This document shows positions 1-7,512 of a stretch of 64,000 bases of DNA, in pieces (positions within the stretch are counted from its first letter, which is position 1; every line of letters starts with the position of its first letter). The notes beneath the pieces were generated by a model. That model had not been told where the DNA came from and did not search any database. It worked only from the letters and a program-made list of their open reading frames with translations. Both the position numbers and the translations under genes were made by a program. This stretch comes from DASQPA01 sp963757335 (GTDB lineage: Bacteria > Acidobacteriota > Thermoanaerobaculia > Multivoradales > UBA5704): contig CAVWRJ010000002.1 in assembly GCA_963757335.1 (NCBI GenBank), forward strand, positions 1-64,000, in the 5' to 3' direction.

Positions 1-86
1 GCCGGGGAATAGGCGAGCGAGGGGTTAGGCCGAGTGAAGCCCGGGTGTGAGTGGCACGGGGTTACGAGGGGCAGTAGAATTCAGTA

Positions 87-559
87 GTGAAGCCTTCGGT
101 GTATGTGGAGACGTCTCTCGCCAGCTATCTGGTAGCCTGGCCGAGCGAATCGGTGATCACGGCTGCGCATCAACGCCTCACGCACCTGTGGTGGCAGACG
201 CGCCGAGCCGCCTTCGACCTCTATATCTCCGAGCTGGTCCTGCTGGAGGCCCGCGCCGGAGACCCCGACGCGGCTGCCCGCCGCCTGGCAGCGGTCGCGG
301 GGATTCCCGTTCTCGAGCCCACCGACGCAGCGGAGGCGCTCACCGAGCAGATTCTCCGCGCGGATTTGGTTCCGCGAAGGCCCGGGCGGATGCCGCCCAT
401 ATCGCCATAGCTGCCGTCCACGGGATGGACTATCTCCTGACGTGGAATTGTCGGCATATCGCAAATGCCGTCACGCGGAAGCGCATCGAGCAATTGCTGC
501 AAGGCGCCGGGTATGAGGCGCCCGTCCTGTGCACACCTGAGGAGTTACTGGAGGGATAG
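87..559 (+). pseudogene. PIN-domain (VapC-like) toxin, frameshifted
   Basis: PIN-fold ribonuclease toxin of a type II toxin-antitoxin pair. The GTG at 87 opens a frame beginning MKPSVYVETSLASYL, the usual PIN start with an early acidic residue after a beta strand. The frame is lost near 362-380. The C-terminal half, with KARADAAHIAIAAVHG and the PIN-typical YLLTWNCRHIANA, continues in another frame to the stop at 559. Restoring one frame gives about 157 residues, normal for the family. The small gene at 565 follows after 5 bp and is the likely antitoxin. Either the toxin is dead or the sequence has a one-base error here. Confidence 0.8.
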
Positions 560-564
560 GGAAC

Positions 565-738
565 ATGGCGGACGACGAGATTCTCGACGAGCTGCATCGA
601 GTACGGGAGCAGTTGGTGGCCGAGGCGGGCGGCGACATCGCGGGCCTTTTCCGGTTGTTGCGGGCCACGGCGCAGGCGGAAGGGCAGAGGACCGTTTCGC
701 TGCCTCCGAAAGTGCCGACCGCGCGGAAGCTCGCCTAA
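565..738 (+). CDS. small antitoxin-like partner of the PIN gene
   Basis: 57-residue protein starting MADDEILDELHRVREQL, with an acidic helical N-terminus and a basic tail (VPTARKLA). Small proteins of this type are commonly found right after PIN genes. No DNA-binding fold is obvious. It begins 5 bp after the PIN stop, so the two are almost certainly co-transcribed. Antitoxin function is inferred from position, size and composition only. Confidence 0.55.
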   Translation: MADDEILDELHRVREQLVAEAGGDIAGLFRLLRATAQAEGQRTVSLPPKVPTARKLA

Positions 739-823
739 CTCATCCGAGATTTTCCGGCCCGCGTAGCAGAAGCTCGATAGGCTCAATTCATCTCGCGACC
801 TGAAGCGGATAAGAGGTAAGAAT

Positions 824-1122
824 ATGCTACCTGAGAATCGTATTCCCAACCATCCAGGAGAGATCCTAAAAGAGCAGTTTCTTGACCCTCTGAGGCTCAC
901 CCAGGTTGCACTCTCAGGCCATCTCCAGGCCATCTCGGAGTCCCGGTACAGCGGATCAACGAGATCGTTCGCGGCAAGCGCGGAGTTTCCCCGGAAACGG
1001 CTTGGCTTCTGGCCCAAGCGTTCGATACGACTCCGGAGTTCTGGATCAGTCTTCAGGCGAACCATGATTTGGTGGTAAACCGGCCCAGTAAAGCGATTCC
1101 GCCGTTGCGGAAAGCTGGCTAA
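824..1122 (+). pseudogene. higA: HigA-type XRE antitoxin, broken by an 11-bp duplication
   Basis: Starts MLPENRIPNHPGEILKEQFL, the canonical HigA N-terminus (HPGEIL). After LRLTQVALSGHL the frame breaks. In another frame the helix-turn-helix resumes as GVPVQRINEIVRGKRGVSPE, then TAWLLAQAFDTTPEFW, ending at 1122. The cause is visible: AGGCCATCTCC (916-926) is followed at once by AGGCCATCTCG (927-937). Removing one 11-bp copy restores one continuous reading frame of about 95 residues. The expected HigB toxin is not recognisable just upstream (739-823), which is a short unassigned stretch. The gene is probably non-functional as it stands. Confidence 0.85.
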
Positions 1123-1397
1123 GCACGCCTTCGGGAGGCACAGTTGAAGCTCCAGAAGGAACTGCAAAAAACCGATGTATCGGATACGGCACGCGCGCGA
1201 ATCGCGTGTGATCGAGCATGCTGGTAGCCTCAATCTGCGGGTAGAGGTTCGCGGAATCTGATCCTGTGCCGTGCGGATTTCTCCGCCGGCAGTTCTGCAT
1301 AATGGGTGGATTCAATCGAGCCGTGACTCCCGCAGGAACTCAGGCACGTTGCGGGAATATGTGGACACAGTCGCCGTGAAACGGATCTGGCGCCGTG
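1123..1397. other. intergenic, no gene recognised (possible decayed toxin on the minus strand)
   Basis: No convincing coding frame was found. On the minus strand, a frame entering at the end of the antitoxin at 1398 (GTG near 1400) begins TRRQIRFTATVSTYSR, which weakly resembles the start of RelE/ParE-type toxins. It runs into a stop after about 30 codons and no clear continuation could be followed. I treat it as a possible toxin remnant only. Confidence 0.25.
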
Positions 1398-1621
1398 TCA
1401 CGCTGTCCGCAGTTCCCTGAGCACCTCTTCTGCGTCGACAAGACGGCCACCTTCAATGTCTTCTTGAGAGACCAGGAGGGCATGATGAAGGGCAGCACGG
1501 TCGTCCGGGTCGAGCCAGTCACCCGGATCGAGTGGCAGGAGCTCAATCTCCGTTCCCTCAGGCAGTTGCGTGGTCTCTTCTACCACGAATCGACCGTGTG
1601 AACCCGGGCCTTGATCGTCAT
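1398..1621 (-). pseudogene. small antitoxin-like protein, one-base frameshift
   Basis: Minus-strand gene. ATG at 1621-1619 reads MTIKARVHT and then shifts. The rest, GRFVVEETTQLPEGTEIEL followed by DRAALHHALLVSQEDIEGG and VDAEEVLRELRTA, is in a second frame ending at 1398. One missing G in the run just after the eighth codon (near 1595) explains the break. The RFVV/PEGTEIEL N-terminal strand pattern and the acidic VDAEEVL tail are typical of short antitoxins paired with RelE/ParE-like toxins. No intact toxin follows. Confidence 0.65.
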
Positions 1622-1733
1622 GCACCGAGGATAACATGAGCCATCCTGTGACGTCCTGCATGCCGAGGGTTCGCCGCCAGAATAAGGCGCTCTTGCTCCT
1701 GCGGTGATCCAGTCGTAATGATACCGTCATGAC

Positions 1734-1976
1734 ATGCGACGGAAGTTCAGCACGCTTCTCGAGGAGAGCCTCTGCGACCGCACCCGGAGCGAGGCGATCC
1801 GCCAGGGCAAGCCGATCGCCGACGTGGTGTGCGATGCGCTCGCTGTGTACCTCGACGGCAATGCGGCAACCTTTGGCCCGCAGGGAGTCGTGGCGGAGAG
1901 TTGGGGCGTTCTCGCCATGCCGGCCAGGCAGGTCCGCGAGTTGCTCGCGGAAGAGGGCGGGCTGCTTGACGGCTGA
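1734..1976 (+). CDS. ribbon-helix-helix-like antitoxin
   Basis: 80 residues, MRRKFSTLLEESLCDRTRSE followed by AIRQGKPIADVVCDALAVYL. A short strand followed by two amphipathic helices (LCDRTRSEAIRQGK, IADVVCDALAVYLD) is the ribbon-helix-helix pattern of VapB/CopG-like DNA-binding antitoxins. A C-terminal segment of about 35 residues would be the toxin-binding part. No toxin gene is adjacent; the next gene, 4 bp downstream, encodes a membrane protein. It could be an orphan antitoxin. Confidence 0.55.
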   Translation: MRRKFSTLLEESLCDRTRSEAIRQGKPIADVVCDALAVYLDGNAATFGPQGVVAESWGVLAMPARQVRELLAEEGGLLDG

Positions 1977-1980
1977 GGGC

Positions 1981-2328
1981 ATGTCGGTTCATCCGGGAAT
2001 CGCGCCGAGGAATCGGCGAACGGGAGGTTGGGTCGTGCCACGGCCAGGTCGGATTGATCGGGTGCTTTTCGCCGTACGCTTCGTCGCCTTCGTGAACCTC
2101 GCTCTATTGTGTGCCGGAGCGTGGTGGTTCGGAGGCGATGCCTTCAATGGCCACGAAGAGGGCGGACATTACTTTCTCGGCTCTCACGGAGACCTCGTCG
2201 AGGTCTCGCACGTTGTCTGGGTCTACAGTCGCATCCACGTGATTTCCAACTTCGTAACGTTCGGTCTTGCGGTCATCGCGCTCACCGTGATGGGGACCCG
2301 TCAGGTCTTTGCGTCTTCCACCGAGTAG
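1981..2328 (+). CDS. small two-TM membrane protein, unknown function
   Basis: 115 residues beginning MSVHPGIAPRNRRTGG. Two hydrophobic segments are visible: LFAVRFVAFVNLALLCAGAW (about 29-48) and ISNFVTFGLAVIALTVMG (about 88-105). Between them is a His/Asp-rich loop containing NGHEEGGHYFLGSHGD and the repeated-His segment EVSHVVWVYSRIHV. The histidines could bind metal, but that is speculation. It starts 4 bp after the antitoxin-like gene. I do not recognise the family. Confidence 0.5.
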   Translation: MSVHPGIAPRNRRTGGWVVPRPGRIDRVLFAVRFVAFVNLALLCAGAWWFGGDAFNGHEEGGHYFLGSHGDLVEVSHVVWVYSRIHVISNFVTFGLAVIALTVMGTRQVFASSTE

Positions 2329-2435
2329 AATGAGAGCGTCGAGGATGAGTGCCGGCGCTACGCCTCGGCTTCGGAAGGGGGCAGAGCCGGCAGACGCAGG
2401 GGCAGCCGCTCGAGGTACAGGCGTCGAACGCTAGT

Positions 2436-2755
2436 AGGACAGCTTCGCCAGGTGCTGGGATAGCTTCGCCAAGCCCTGGGATAGCTTGCCGAGGGCTGGG
2501 ATAGCTTCGCCAAGCCCTGGGATAGCTTGCCGAGGGCCGGGATAGCTTCGCCAAGCCCTGGGATAGCTTGCCGAGGGCCGGGATAGCTTCGCCAGGCCCT
2601 GGGATAGCTTGCCGAGGGCCGGGATAGCTTCGCCAGGCCCTGGGATAGCTTGCCGAGGACCCGGAAAGCTTCGCCAGGCACTGGGCTGGCTGGCCGAGGG
2701 CCCGGAAAGCTTCGCCAGGCGCTGAGATAGCTATCCCGGTAACCGGGAGAGCTTC
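2436..2755 (+). repeat. tandem array A of 20/21-bp units (GGGATAGCTT family)
   Basis: About 15 head-to-tail units. Two variants alternate: GGGATAGCTTCGCCAAGCCC plus T (21 bp) and GGGATAGCTTGCCGAGGGCC (20 bp), giving a 41-bp higher-order repeat. Units from about 2457 to 2660 are nearly identical. Outer units diverge (GGAAAGCTTCGCCAGGC, GAGATAGCTATCCCGG). The array fills the gap between the small membrane gene (ends 2328) and the gene starting at 2865. The reverse complement of the same unit forms the array at 59879-60140. All frames happen to be open and encode heptads, but no start, codon signature or homology supports a protein. Confidence 0.9.
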
Positions 2756-2864
2756 CTGGATGCGGTCGAGCAGGGACATGCCGATTTCAGACCGCGACCT
2801 GGTGCTTGAAGGGAGATCCACGCCGGAGATGCCGGATGAGAGGGGAGGTCCTATACTGCTCGGC

Positions 2865-3143
2865 ATGGATCTGAGCGCTCTCCCCGGCGGTGATCTCGTC
2901 CAGCAGGGGATCGCCGACCTCGCCCAGGGCCTCGAATCGCTCCCCGCGCTCCTCGTCTCGATCGGTTCGCCTCGCCTGCGCCGTATCGGCCTCCCCCTCC
3001 CTGAGACCGTCTTCCCCGACCCCGAGCACCGGCTCTACGAGAAGCTCGCCGAGACCGACAGCGACTCCGCCCACTCCCGGTACAACGCGCTGATCCGGCG
3101 GCTGGTCAGTTTCGAGCGAGCGGCGGAATGCGGCGGCTGGTAG
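2865..3143 (+). CDS. small conserved partner of a DUF6036-type nucleotidyltransferase
   Basis: 92 residues, MDLSALPGGDLVQQGIADLA onward, ending FERAAECGGW. The ATG at 2865 is the best start because the conserved-looking MDLSxLPGGDLVxxG begins there. A helical protein with conserved HRLY and SAHSRYNALIRRL segments. It overlaps the next gene by 16 bp, so the two are translationally coupled. Such pairs resemble toxin-antitoxin or AbiE-like modules, in which this would be the antitoxin or regulator. That role is inferred from arrangement only. Confidence 0.6.
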   Translation: MDLSALPGGDLVQQGIADLAQGLESLPALLVSIGSPRLRRIGLPLPETVFPDPEHRLYEKLAETDSDSAHSRYNALIRRLVSFERAAECGGW

Positions 3144-3673
3144 ACGAGCCGACCCTCCGGCGCTTCATGCAGACCCTCGGCGGCGAGGCCGAGAAGGACG
3201 TGCGGCTCTACTTCACGGGCGGCGCCACGGCGGTCCTCCTCGGCTGGCGCGGGAGCACGGTCGACGTGGACATCAAGATCGACCCAGAGACCGACCGGCT
3301 CTTTCGCGCCCTGCCGCGGCTCAAGGAGACGCTGGAGATCAATATCGAGCTCGCCTCCCCCGATCATTTCATCCCCGAGCTGGCCGGCTGGCAGGAGCGC
3401 AGCCTCTTCGTCGCCCGGGAGGGCCGGCTCTCGTTCTACCACTACGATCTCTATGCCCAGGCGCTCTCCAAGCTGGAGCGCGGCCATGCCCAAGATCTTA
3501 CAGACGTACGCCAGATGGTTGAGAGAGGCCTGGTTGACCCCGCCGAGCTGCTGCTCCGCTTCGCGGAGATCGAGCCCCGGCTCTACCGATATCCGGCGAT
3601 CGACGGGGCTTCGTTTCGGCGGGCGGTGGAGGAGTTGGTGCGGCAGGAAGAGGACAGACGAAGACACAGGTAA
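3128..3673 (+). CDS. DUF6036-like nucleotidyltransferase
   Basis: 181 residues. LYFTGGATAVLLGWRGSTVD followed by VDIKIDPETDRL is the nucleotidyltransferase signature: a GG motif then a D-x-D pair (VDVDIKID, about residues 43-50). It resembles DUF6036 and AbiEii/MenT-type toxins. A later segment (YAQALSKLERGHAQDLTDV) matches the helical domain following the catalytic fold in these families. It overlaps the 2865 gene by 16 bp, forming a two-gene unit within the toxin-antitoxin-rich region. A toxin transferring nucleotides to RNA or protein is plausible; the substrate is unknown. Confidence 0.7.
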   Translation: MRRLVDEPTLRRFMQTLGGEAEKDVRLYFTGGATAVLLGWRGSTVDVDIKIDPETDRLFRALPRLKETLEINIELASPDHFIPELAGWQERSLFVAREGRLSFYHYDLYAQALSKLERGHAQDLTDVRQMVERGLVDPAELLLRFAEIEPRLYRYPAIDGASFRRAVEELVRQEEDRRRHR

Positions 3674-3741
3674 CACTCCCGCCGGGACTGCTTGAAGTGC
3701 GGCGACCGCCGACGTTCCGGTCATGGGCGCCAACTTTCCAA

Positions 3742-3953
3742 TCAACCAAGATCGTCAAGGAGAGAAAGAACAGGGCTCCTGTAGCCGCGGGTGTATTGGT
3801 TCTCTTGGAACATGACGTCCCAACCGCTCGCCCGAGAGAAATTCCTCCATACCCGGAGCGGAGCGCCAGACCAGGAAAGGCCAATTGCAAGAGATCTGGA
3901 CGACGGACTTGAGCAAAGTTGTTGAGGACGGTCGTGTCCGCCAGCTCGCGCAT
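3742..3953 (-). pseudogene. PIN toxin remnant with an internal deletion
   Basis: Minus strand. The start region MRELADTTVLNNFAQVRRPD parallels VLVDTTVLSNFAHVQRSD of the intact PIN gene at 4606-5097. The end RGYRSPVLSLLDDLG parallels its RGYRSPVRSLSEIL tail. The central part, about 90 codons holding most catalytic acidic residues, is missing, and the remaining pieces lie in different frames. At 212 bp against 492 bp it is clearly dead. It sits directly downstream of a degenerate copy of the same antitoxin, so it is the toxin half of a duplicated and decayed module. Confidence 0.75.
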
Positions 3954-3974
3954 GCGACGGGGGTAGCCCTGAAC

Positions 3975-4385
3975 TCAGGGGAGGCTGCGCGCGACGGCAA
4001 TTTCCGCCAACGCGTCTTCGCGGGAGGATGGCCCTAGGCCGAGAGGGACGTCCAAGCGGCGGAAGCGCTCTATCATCAAACCGGGAGAGCCCCAGAAGCT
4101 CGGCAGCCTTGCCGAGACTGATCGCGCCCGCGAGGAAATCCCGAAGAGTCTCGATGTCCGCAGAGCAGACCTCTTCATGGCCCGCCTGACAGCCTGGGGA
4201 TCGGAGGCACACGCCGCAAGTGCCCGGAGCAGACGATAGTCGGTCGCGTCCAGCAGCACGGCTCTCTGCCGGCCCGCGCTCTCGATGGCCGCGAGCTCGC
4301 CCTGCTCCACGCGCTCGACCATCTCGCGAACTCTCTGGCCGAACTCTTCCGGAGATACCGTGGTTCGGACCATGACGCTACTCAT
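3975..4385 (-). pseudogene. decayed paralogue of the Phd/UPF0175-like antitoxin
   Basis: Minus strand, starting MSSVMVRTTVSPEEFGQRVR. Residues 1 to about 75 align by eye with the intact antitoxin at 5099-5491 (GELAAIESAGRQRAVLLDAT against GELAVVESLGEEQVVLLDAL). The middle (ETLRDFLAGAISLGKAAELL) is in a second frame. The last part (ERFRRLDVPLGLGPSSREDA) returns to the first frame. Two compensating indels therefore scramble the centre. The start codon overlaps the HicB-like remnant at 4382. Confidence 0.7.
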
Positions 4386-4581
4386 GGTAGGAGCCTTCCT
4401 CCATCGGCGCAAGCGTCTGCCGCGCCTTCGACCTCCAGGCAGAGCTCGATCACCTCACCCATCCGCAATTCCAATTCGCGAGAGACCTCGCCTGGGTATC
4501 GCAGCCACGCAGGCCAGGGACGGAACCGACGTAGTCGCCTTCGCTGTCCCGCTCCACAATGACGTTAAATTTCTTCTGCAT
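4382..4581 (-). pseudogene. HicB-like antitoxin, frameshifted
   Basis: Minus strand. ATG at 4581 gives MQKKFNVIVERDSEGDYVGS, then VPGLRGCDTQARSL, the HicB N-terminal pattern (partial RNase-H-like fold with SVPxLxGCxTQ). The frame breaks after RSL near 4490. It continues in another frame as ELELRMGEVIELCLEVEGAA to the stop at 4382, again HicB-like (EAIxLCLEVE). Restored length is about 66 residues. No hicA is visible beside it. Confidence 0.7.
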
Positions 4582-4605
4582 GTTCCTTCACCGATCGACA
4601 CCGTG

Positions 4606-5097
4606 TTAGAGAATCTCCGAAAGAGAACGAACCGGGCTTCGGTACCCACGTCGCCGCATCTCCGTCAATAGCTCATCCGCCAGCTCAAGGCTGAGGGCCT
4701 TCTCCCGTACCAGCTTGGCGAGCACTCCTAAGGTGCCAGAGATCTCGATCCCGAGCAAGCCAGCCAGGGCGCGAGCACCACCATCGTCTGTCAGCAAAGG
4801 GAAGCCGCGCGTTTTCGCGAGAGCAAGGCAGGCGGCTTCACCAGGGCCGATTTCACGAGTGAATTCCCTGGCTTGGGCGCTCTCTTCCTCACGGAGAGGA
4901 GCGATCTTCAGCCAGGTCCAATCACAAAGGGGCACGATGCCCAATCGTTCTCCGGCTGTCAATTCGGCGAGCACTACGGGTGGAACGACAGCCTGGGGAT
5001 AGATCCGCTGCAGCAAATCCGAACGCTGGACGTGCGCAAAGTTACTCAAAACCGTCGTATCGACCAGGACGGCGATAGGCCGATTCCGTTGCTCCAC
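4606..5097 (-). CDS. PIN-domain toxin, intact
   Basis: 163 residues from a GTG at 5097. VLVDTTVLSNFAHVQRSDLL carries the first PIN acidic residue. VPPVVLAELTAGE supplies the conserved Glu, and GPGEAACLALAKTRGFPLLT with DDGGARALA supplies the C-terminal acidic cluster. This matches the DUF3368/PIN group of predicted RNases. The upstream antitoxin ends at 5099, leaving a 1-bp gap, so the pair is one transcription unit. A decayed copy of the whole pair lies immediately downstream at 3742-4385. Confidence 0.8.
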   Translation of the reverse strand: MEQRNRPIAVLVDTTVLSNFAHVQRSDLLQRIYPQAVVPPVVLAELTAGERLGIVPLCDWTWLKIAPLREEESAQAREFTREIGPGEAACLALAKTRGFPLLTDDGGARALAGLLGIEISGTLGVLAKLVREKALSLELADELLTEMRRRGYRSPVRSLSEIL

Positions 5098-5098
5098 G

Positions 5099-5491
5099 CT
5101 ATCGGTGCTTGAGGGCTACGGCGACTTCGGCCCGTGCCTCTTCCAGGGAGGCAGGACCGATTCGGAGGGGGATCCCGAGGCGATGGAAGCGGTCCATGAG
5201 CTCCAGGCGTGGCAGGCCAAGCAGTTCAGCCGCCCTGCCAACGTTGATTTTCTCGGCGAGAAAATCCCGGATTGTGGCGAACTCACAAGGGGTTACGTCG
5301 ATGTCCGCAGGCTCCGAATGCGCGGCACAAGCCGTGAAGGCGCGGAGAAGCCTGTAATCGAGAGCATCCAACAGAACCACCTGCTCCTCGCCCAGGCTTT
5401 CGACAACCGCAAGCTCACCGTGCCGCGCCCGCTTTACGAACTCGCCAAGCTTCTCGGCAAGCTGCTCTTGAGAAACAGTAGTCCGGGTCAT
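5099..5491 (-). CDS. composite antitoxin: Phd/YefM-like N-terminus plus UPF0175-like C-terminus
   Basis: 130 residues. The N-terminal part (MTRTTVSQEQLAEKLGEFVK then GELAVVESLGEEQVVLLDAL DYRLL) has the Phd/YefM strand-helix pattern. The C-terminal part (FLAEKINVGRAAELLGLPRL then ELMDRFHRLGIPL) resembles the UPF0175 helix-turn-helix antitoxin core. It precedes the PIN gene by 1 bp and probably both neutralises the toxin and represses the operon. ATG 5491 is chosen because the Phd-like strand begins there. Another M lies only far upstream in the same frame. Confidence 0.65.
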   Translation of the reverse strand: MTRTTVSQEQLAEKLGEFVKRARHGELAVVESLGEEQVVLLDALDYRLLRAFTACAAHSEPADIDVTPCEFATIRDFLAEKINVGRAAELLGLPRLELMDRFHRLGIPLRIGPASLEEARAEVAVALKHR

Positions 5492-5514
5492 GCTTCGATG
5501 GTAGGGTGATTCTC

Positions 5515-6306
5515 CTAGGACTGCAAGGGCAGGGAGCAGGCCTGCCCATAGATCGCCAAAAACCCCGAAAGCCCCACCTCCTCCGCCCGCACCCGCTCCC
5601 CCACCCCCGCCGCCCCTAGCACCGCCTCCGCCTTCTCCCGCCCCCATCCCGCCGCCAGGGCGTTGCGCAGCGTCTTCCTCCGCTGGTTGAACGCCAGGCG
5701 CACCATCCCGACGAAAGCCGGCATCTCCTCCGCTGGCAACGGCGGGGCGCGCAGCGTGAACCCTACGAAGGCCCCTTCCACCTTGGGGGGCGGCCGGAAG
5801 CTGCCTTTCTTGACCCGTCCCAGCAGCCGGGCGTCCGCGTAGGCGGCCGTGATCACCGAGAGCGAGCCGTAGGCCTCGTCGCCGGGGCCGGCGACCAAGC
5901 GGTCGGCGACTTCCTTCTGTACCAAAAAGGCGGCTCGGGGCACTCTCTCGTGGTGAGGGAAGAGACGCTCGATCAGGGCGGTTGCTACGTTGTACGGGAG
6001 GTTGCCGGCGGCGAAGGTCGGTGCCGGCAGGCGGTTCCAGGGGATCTTCAGGGCGTCGCCGACGACGAGCGCCAGGCGCGGGTCGGGGAGACGGCTTTTT
6101 AAGACCGCGGCCCATTCGGGGTCGACCTCCCAGGCGAGCACCCGGGCTCCGGCGGCCAAGAGCGCGGTTGTCAGCACCCCTCCCCCCGGGCCGATCTCGA
6201 GCACCCTTTCGCCTTCCGGCCGCAGGAACTCGACCAGCGGACGGCAGAGGCCCGGATCGACGAGATGGTGCTGGCCGAGAGACTTCTTGAGGAAGGGAGA
6301 GCGCAC
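5515..6306 (-). CDS. rsmA: 16S rRNA (adenine1518/1519-N6) dimethyltransferase
   Basis: 263 residues from a GTG at 6306, no ATG being close. It dimethylates two adjacent adenines near the 3' end of 16S rRNA. The N-terminus (FLKKSLGQHHLVDPGL) is the KsgA start. VLEIGPGGGVLTTALL is the SAM motif I. GNLPYNVATALI is the NLPY catalytic motif IV. The RLAFNQRRKTLRNAL segment is the family C-terminal signature. Length is typical. It is divergent from the MoxR gene, with 189 bp between start codons. Also known as ksgA. Confidence 0.95.
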   Translation of the reverse strand: MRSPFLKKSLGQHHLVDPGLCRPLVEFLRPEGERVLEIGPGGGVLTTALLAAGARVLAWEVDPEWAAVLKSRLPDPRLALVVGDALKIPWNRLPAPTFAAGNLPYNVATALIERLFPHHERVPRAAFLVQKEVADRLVAGPGDEAYGSLSVITAAYADARLLGRVKKGSFRPPPKVEGAFVGFTLRAPPLPAEEMPAFVGMVRLAFNQRRKTLRNALAAGWGREKAEAVLGAAGVGERVRAEEVGLSGFLAIYGQACSLPLQS

Positions 6307-6495
6307 GTGGAGCAGGGTAGCAGAGGGGACGGACGGGACGGCCGACCGCCGGCGGCCGCCGGAGGCCATCGGGCCGACAGGCCGCCACTCACCGCCGGGA
6401 GAGAGAGTGCCAATTTGGCGCGTTTCGGGGGTGAGGTGGACCCGGTTCCCTCTAGAGCCGGGATGGCACCTCCGTTGCACTCCCCAGGAAAGCCT

Positions 6496-7485
6496 ATGGA
6501 ACCGGACGTTCTCACTCTCAACCGCGACGTCGAGCGCGAGACGCTGGCGTTGAAGCGTATCGAGGCCGAGCTGCGCAAGGTGATCGTCGGGCAGGACTAC
6601 CTGCTCGACCGCCTGCTGGTCGGCCTCCTCGCTCGCGGTCACGTGCTGATCGAGGGCGTGCCGGGGCTCGCCAAGACCCTGGCGGTCAAGACTCTGGCGC
6701 AGACCCTCTCGGTGGGCTTCCAGCGCATCCAGTTCACTCCCGACCTGCTGCCCGCGGACCTGATCGGCACGCTCATCTACGACCAGCGGAACGGCGAGTT
6801 CATCCCCCACACCGGCCCGGTCTTCACCAATCTCCTCCTGGCGGACGAGATCAACCGCGCTCCGGCCAAGGTGCAGTCGGCGCTCCTCGAGGCCATGGAG
6901 GAGCGGCAGGTGACGCTCGGCTCCCGGAGCTACCCGCTCGCCGAGCCGTTCCTCGTCCTCGCCACCCAGAACCCCATCGAGCAGGAGGGGACCTACCCGC
7001 TGGCCGAGGCGCAGATCGACCGCTTCATGATGAAGCTCAAGGTGGGCTATCCCACCCGGTCGGAGGAGTCGGAGATCCTCGACCGCATGCTGGTCGACCG
7101 CGAGCTCAAGGCCACTCCGGTGGTCGACGCCGAGCGGGTGCTCGCGCTCCGCGAGGTGGCCGACTCGGTCTACCTGGACACCAAGCTCCGCAGCTATATC
7201 CTCGATCTCGTCGCCGCCACCCGGAACCCCAAGGCCGCCGGCCTCCCCGACCTCGTGGACCTGATCTCCTTCGGCGCCTCGCCGCGGGCGACCCTGTTCC
7301 TCGCCCGGGCGGCCAAGGCCATGGCGCTCGTCCGCGGCCGCGGCTATGTCATCCCAGAGGACGTCAAGGAGATCGCTCCGGACGTCCTGCGTCATCGCGT
7401 CGTCCCCACCTACGAGGCGGAGGCCGAGGAGATCTCTCCCGACGCCCTGATCGGCAGGATCCTCGACCGCGTCCAGGTGCCCTGA
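6496..7485 (+). CDS. MoxR-family AAA+ ATPase
   Basis: 329 residues. IEGVPGLAKTLAVKTLAQTL holds Walker A (about 55-63). FTNLLLADEINRAPAKVQSA holds Walker B, followed by EAMEERQVTLG and sensor 1 (LATQNPIEQEGTYPLAEAQ). MoxR proteins act as chaperones with von Willebrand factor A partners, and the genes that follow (DUF58, BatA, BatB) are such partners. It is the first gene of the operon, 27 bp before the next. The ATG at 6496 is used; an open frame extends upstream without family similarity. Confidence 0.9.
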   Translation: MEPDVLTLNRDVERETLALKRIEAELRKVIVGQDYLLDRLLVGLLARGHVLIEGVPGLAKTLAVKTLAQTLSVGFQRIQFTPDLLPADLIGTLIYDQRNGEFIPHTGPVFTNLLLADEINRAPAKVQSALLEAMEERQVTLGSRSYPLAEPFLVLATQNPIEQEGTYPLAEAQIDRFMMKLKVGYPTRSEESEILDRMLVDRELKATPVVDAERVLALREVADSVYLDTKLRSYILDLVAATRNPKAAGLPDLVDLISFGASPRATLFLARAAKAMALVRGRGYVIPEDVKEIAPDVLRHRVVPTYEAEAEEISPDALIGRILDRVQVP

Positions 7486-7512
7486 GGCTCGCCGCTAAGC
7501 TTAAGGCCCGCC

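Noticed and set aside
739..823. HigB toxin remnant ahead of higA
   Set aside because: Short, and only weak similarity could be argued; a stop codon and no catalytic residues are visible.
2282..2866. Long open frames through array A that encode heptads such as AKLSQGL
   Set aside because: Frames are open on both strands because of the GC-rich repeat. There is no start, ribosome site or composition signal, and the other arrays behave the same way.
5099..6388. 429-residue open frame on the minus strand beginning MAACRPDG
   Set aside because: The upstream part overlaps rsmA on the same strand in another frame and is low-complexity Arg/Gly/Pro. Only the last 130 residues are antitoxin-like.
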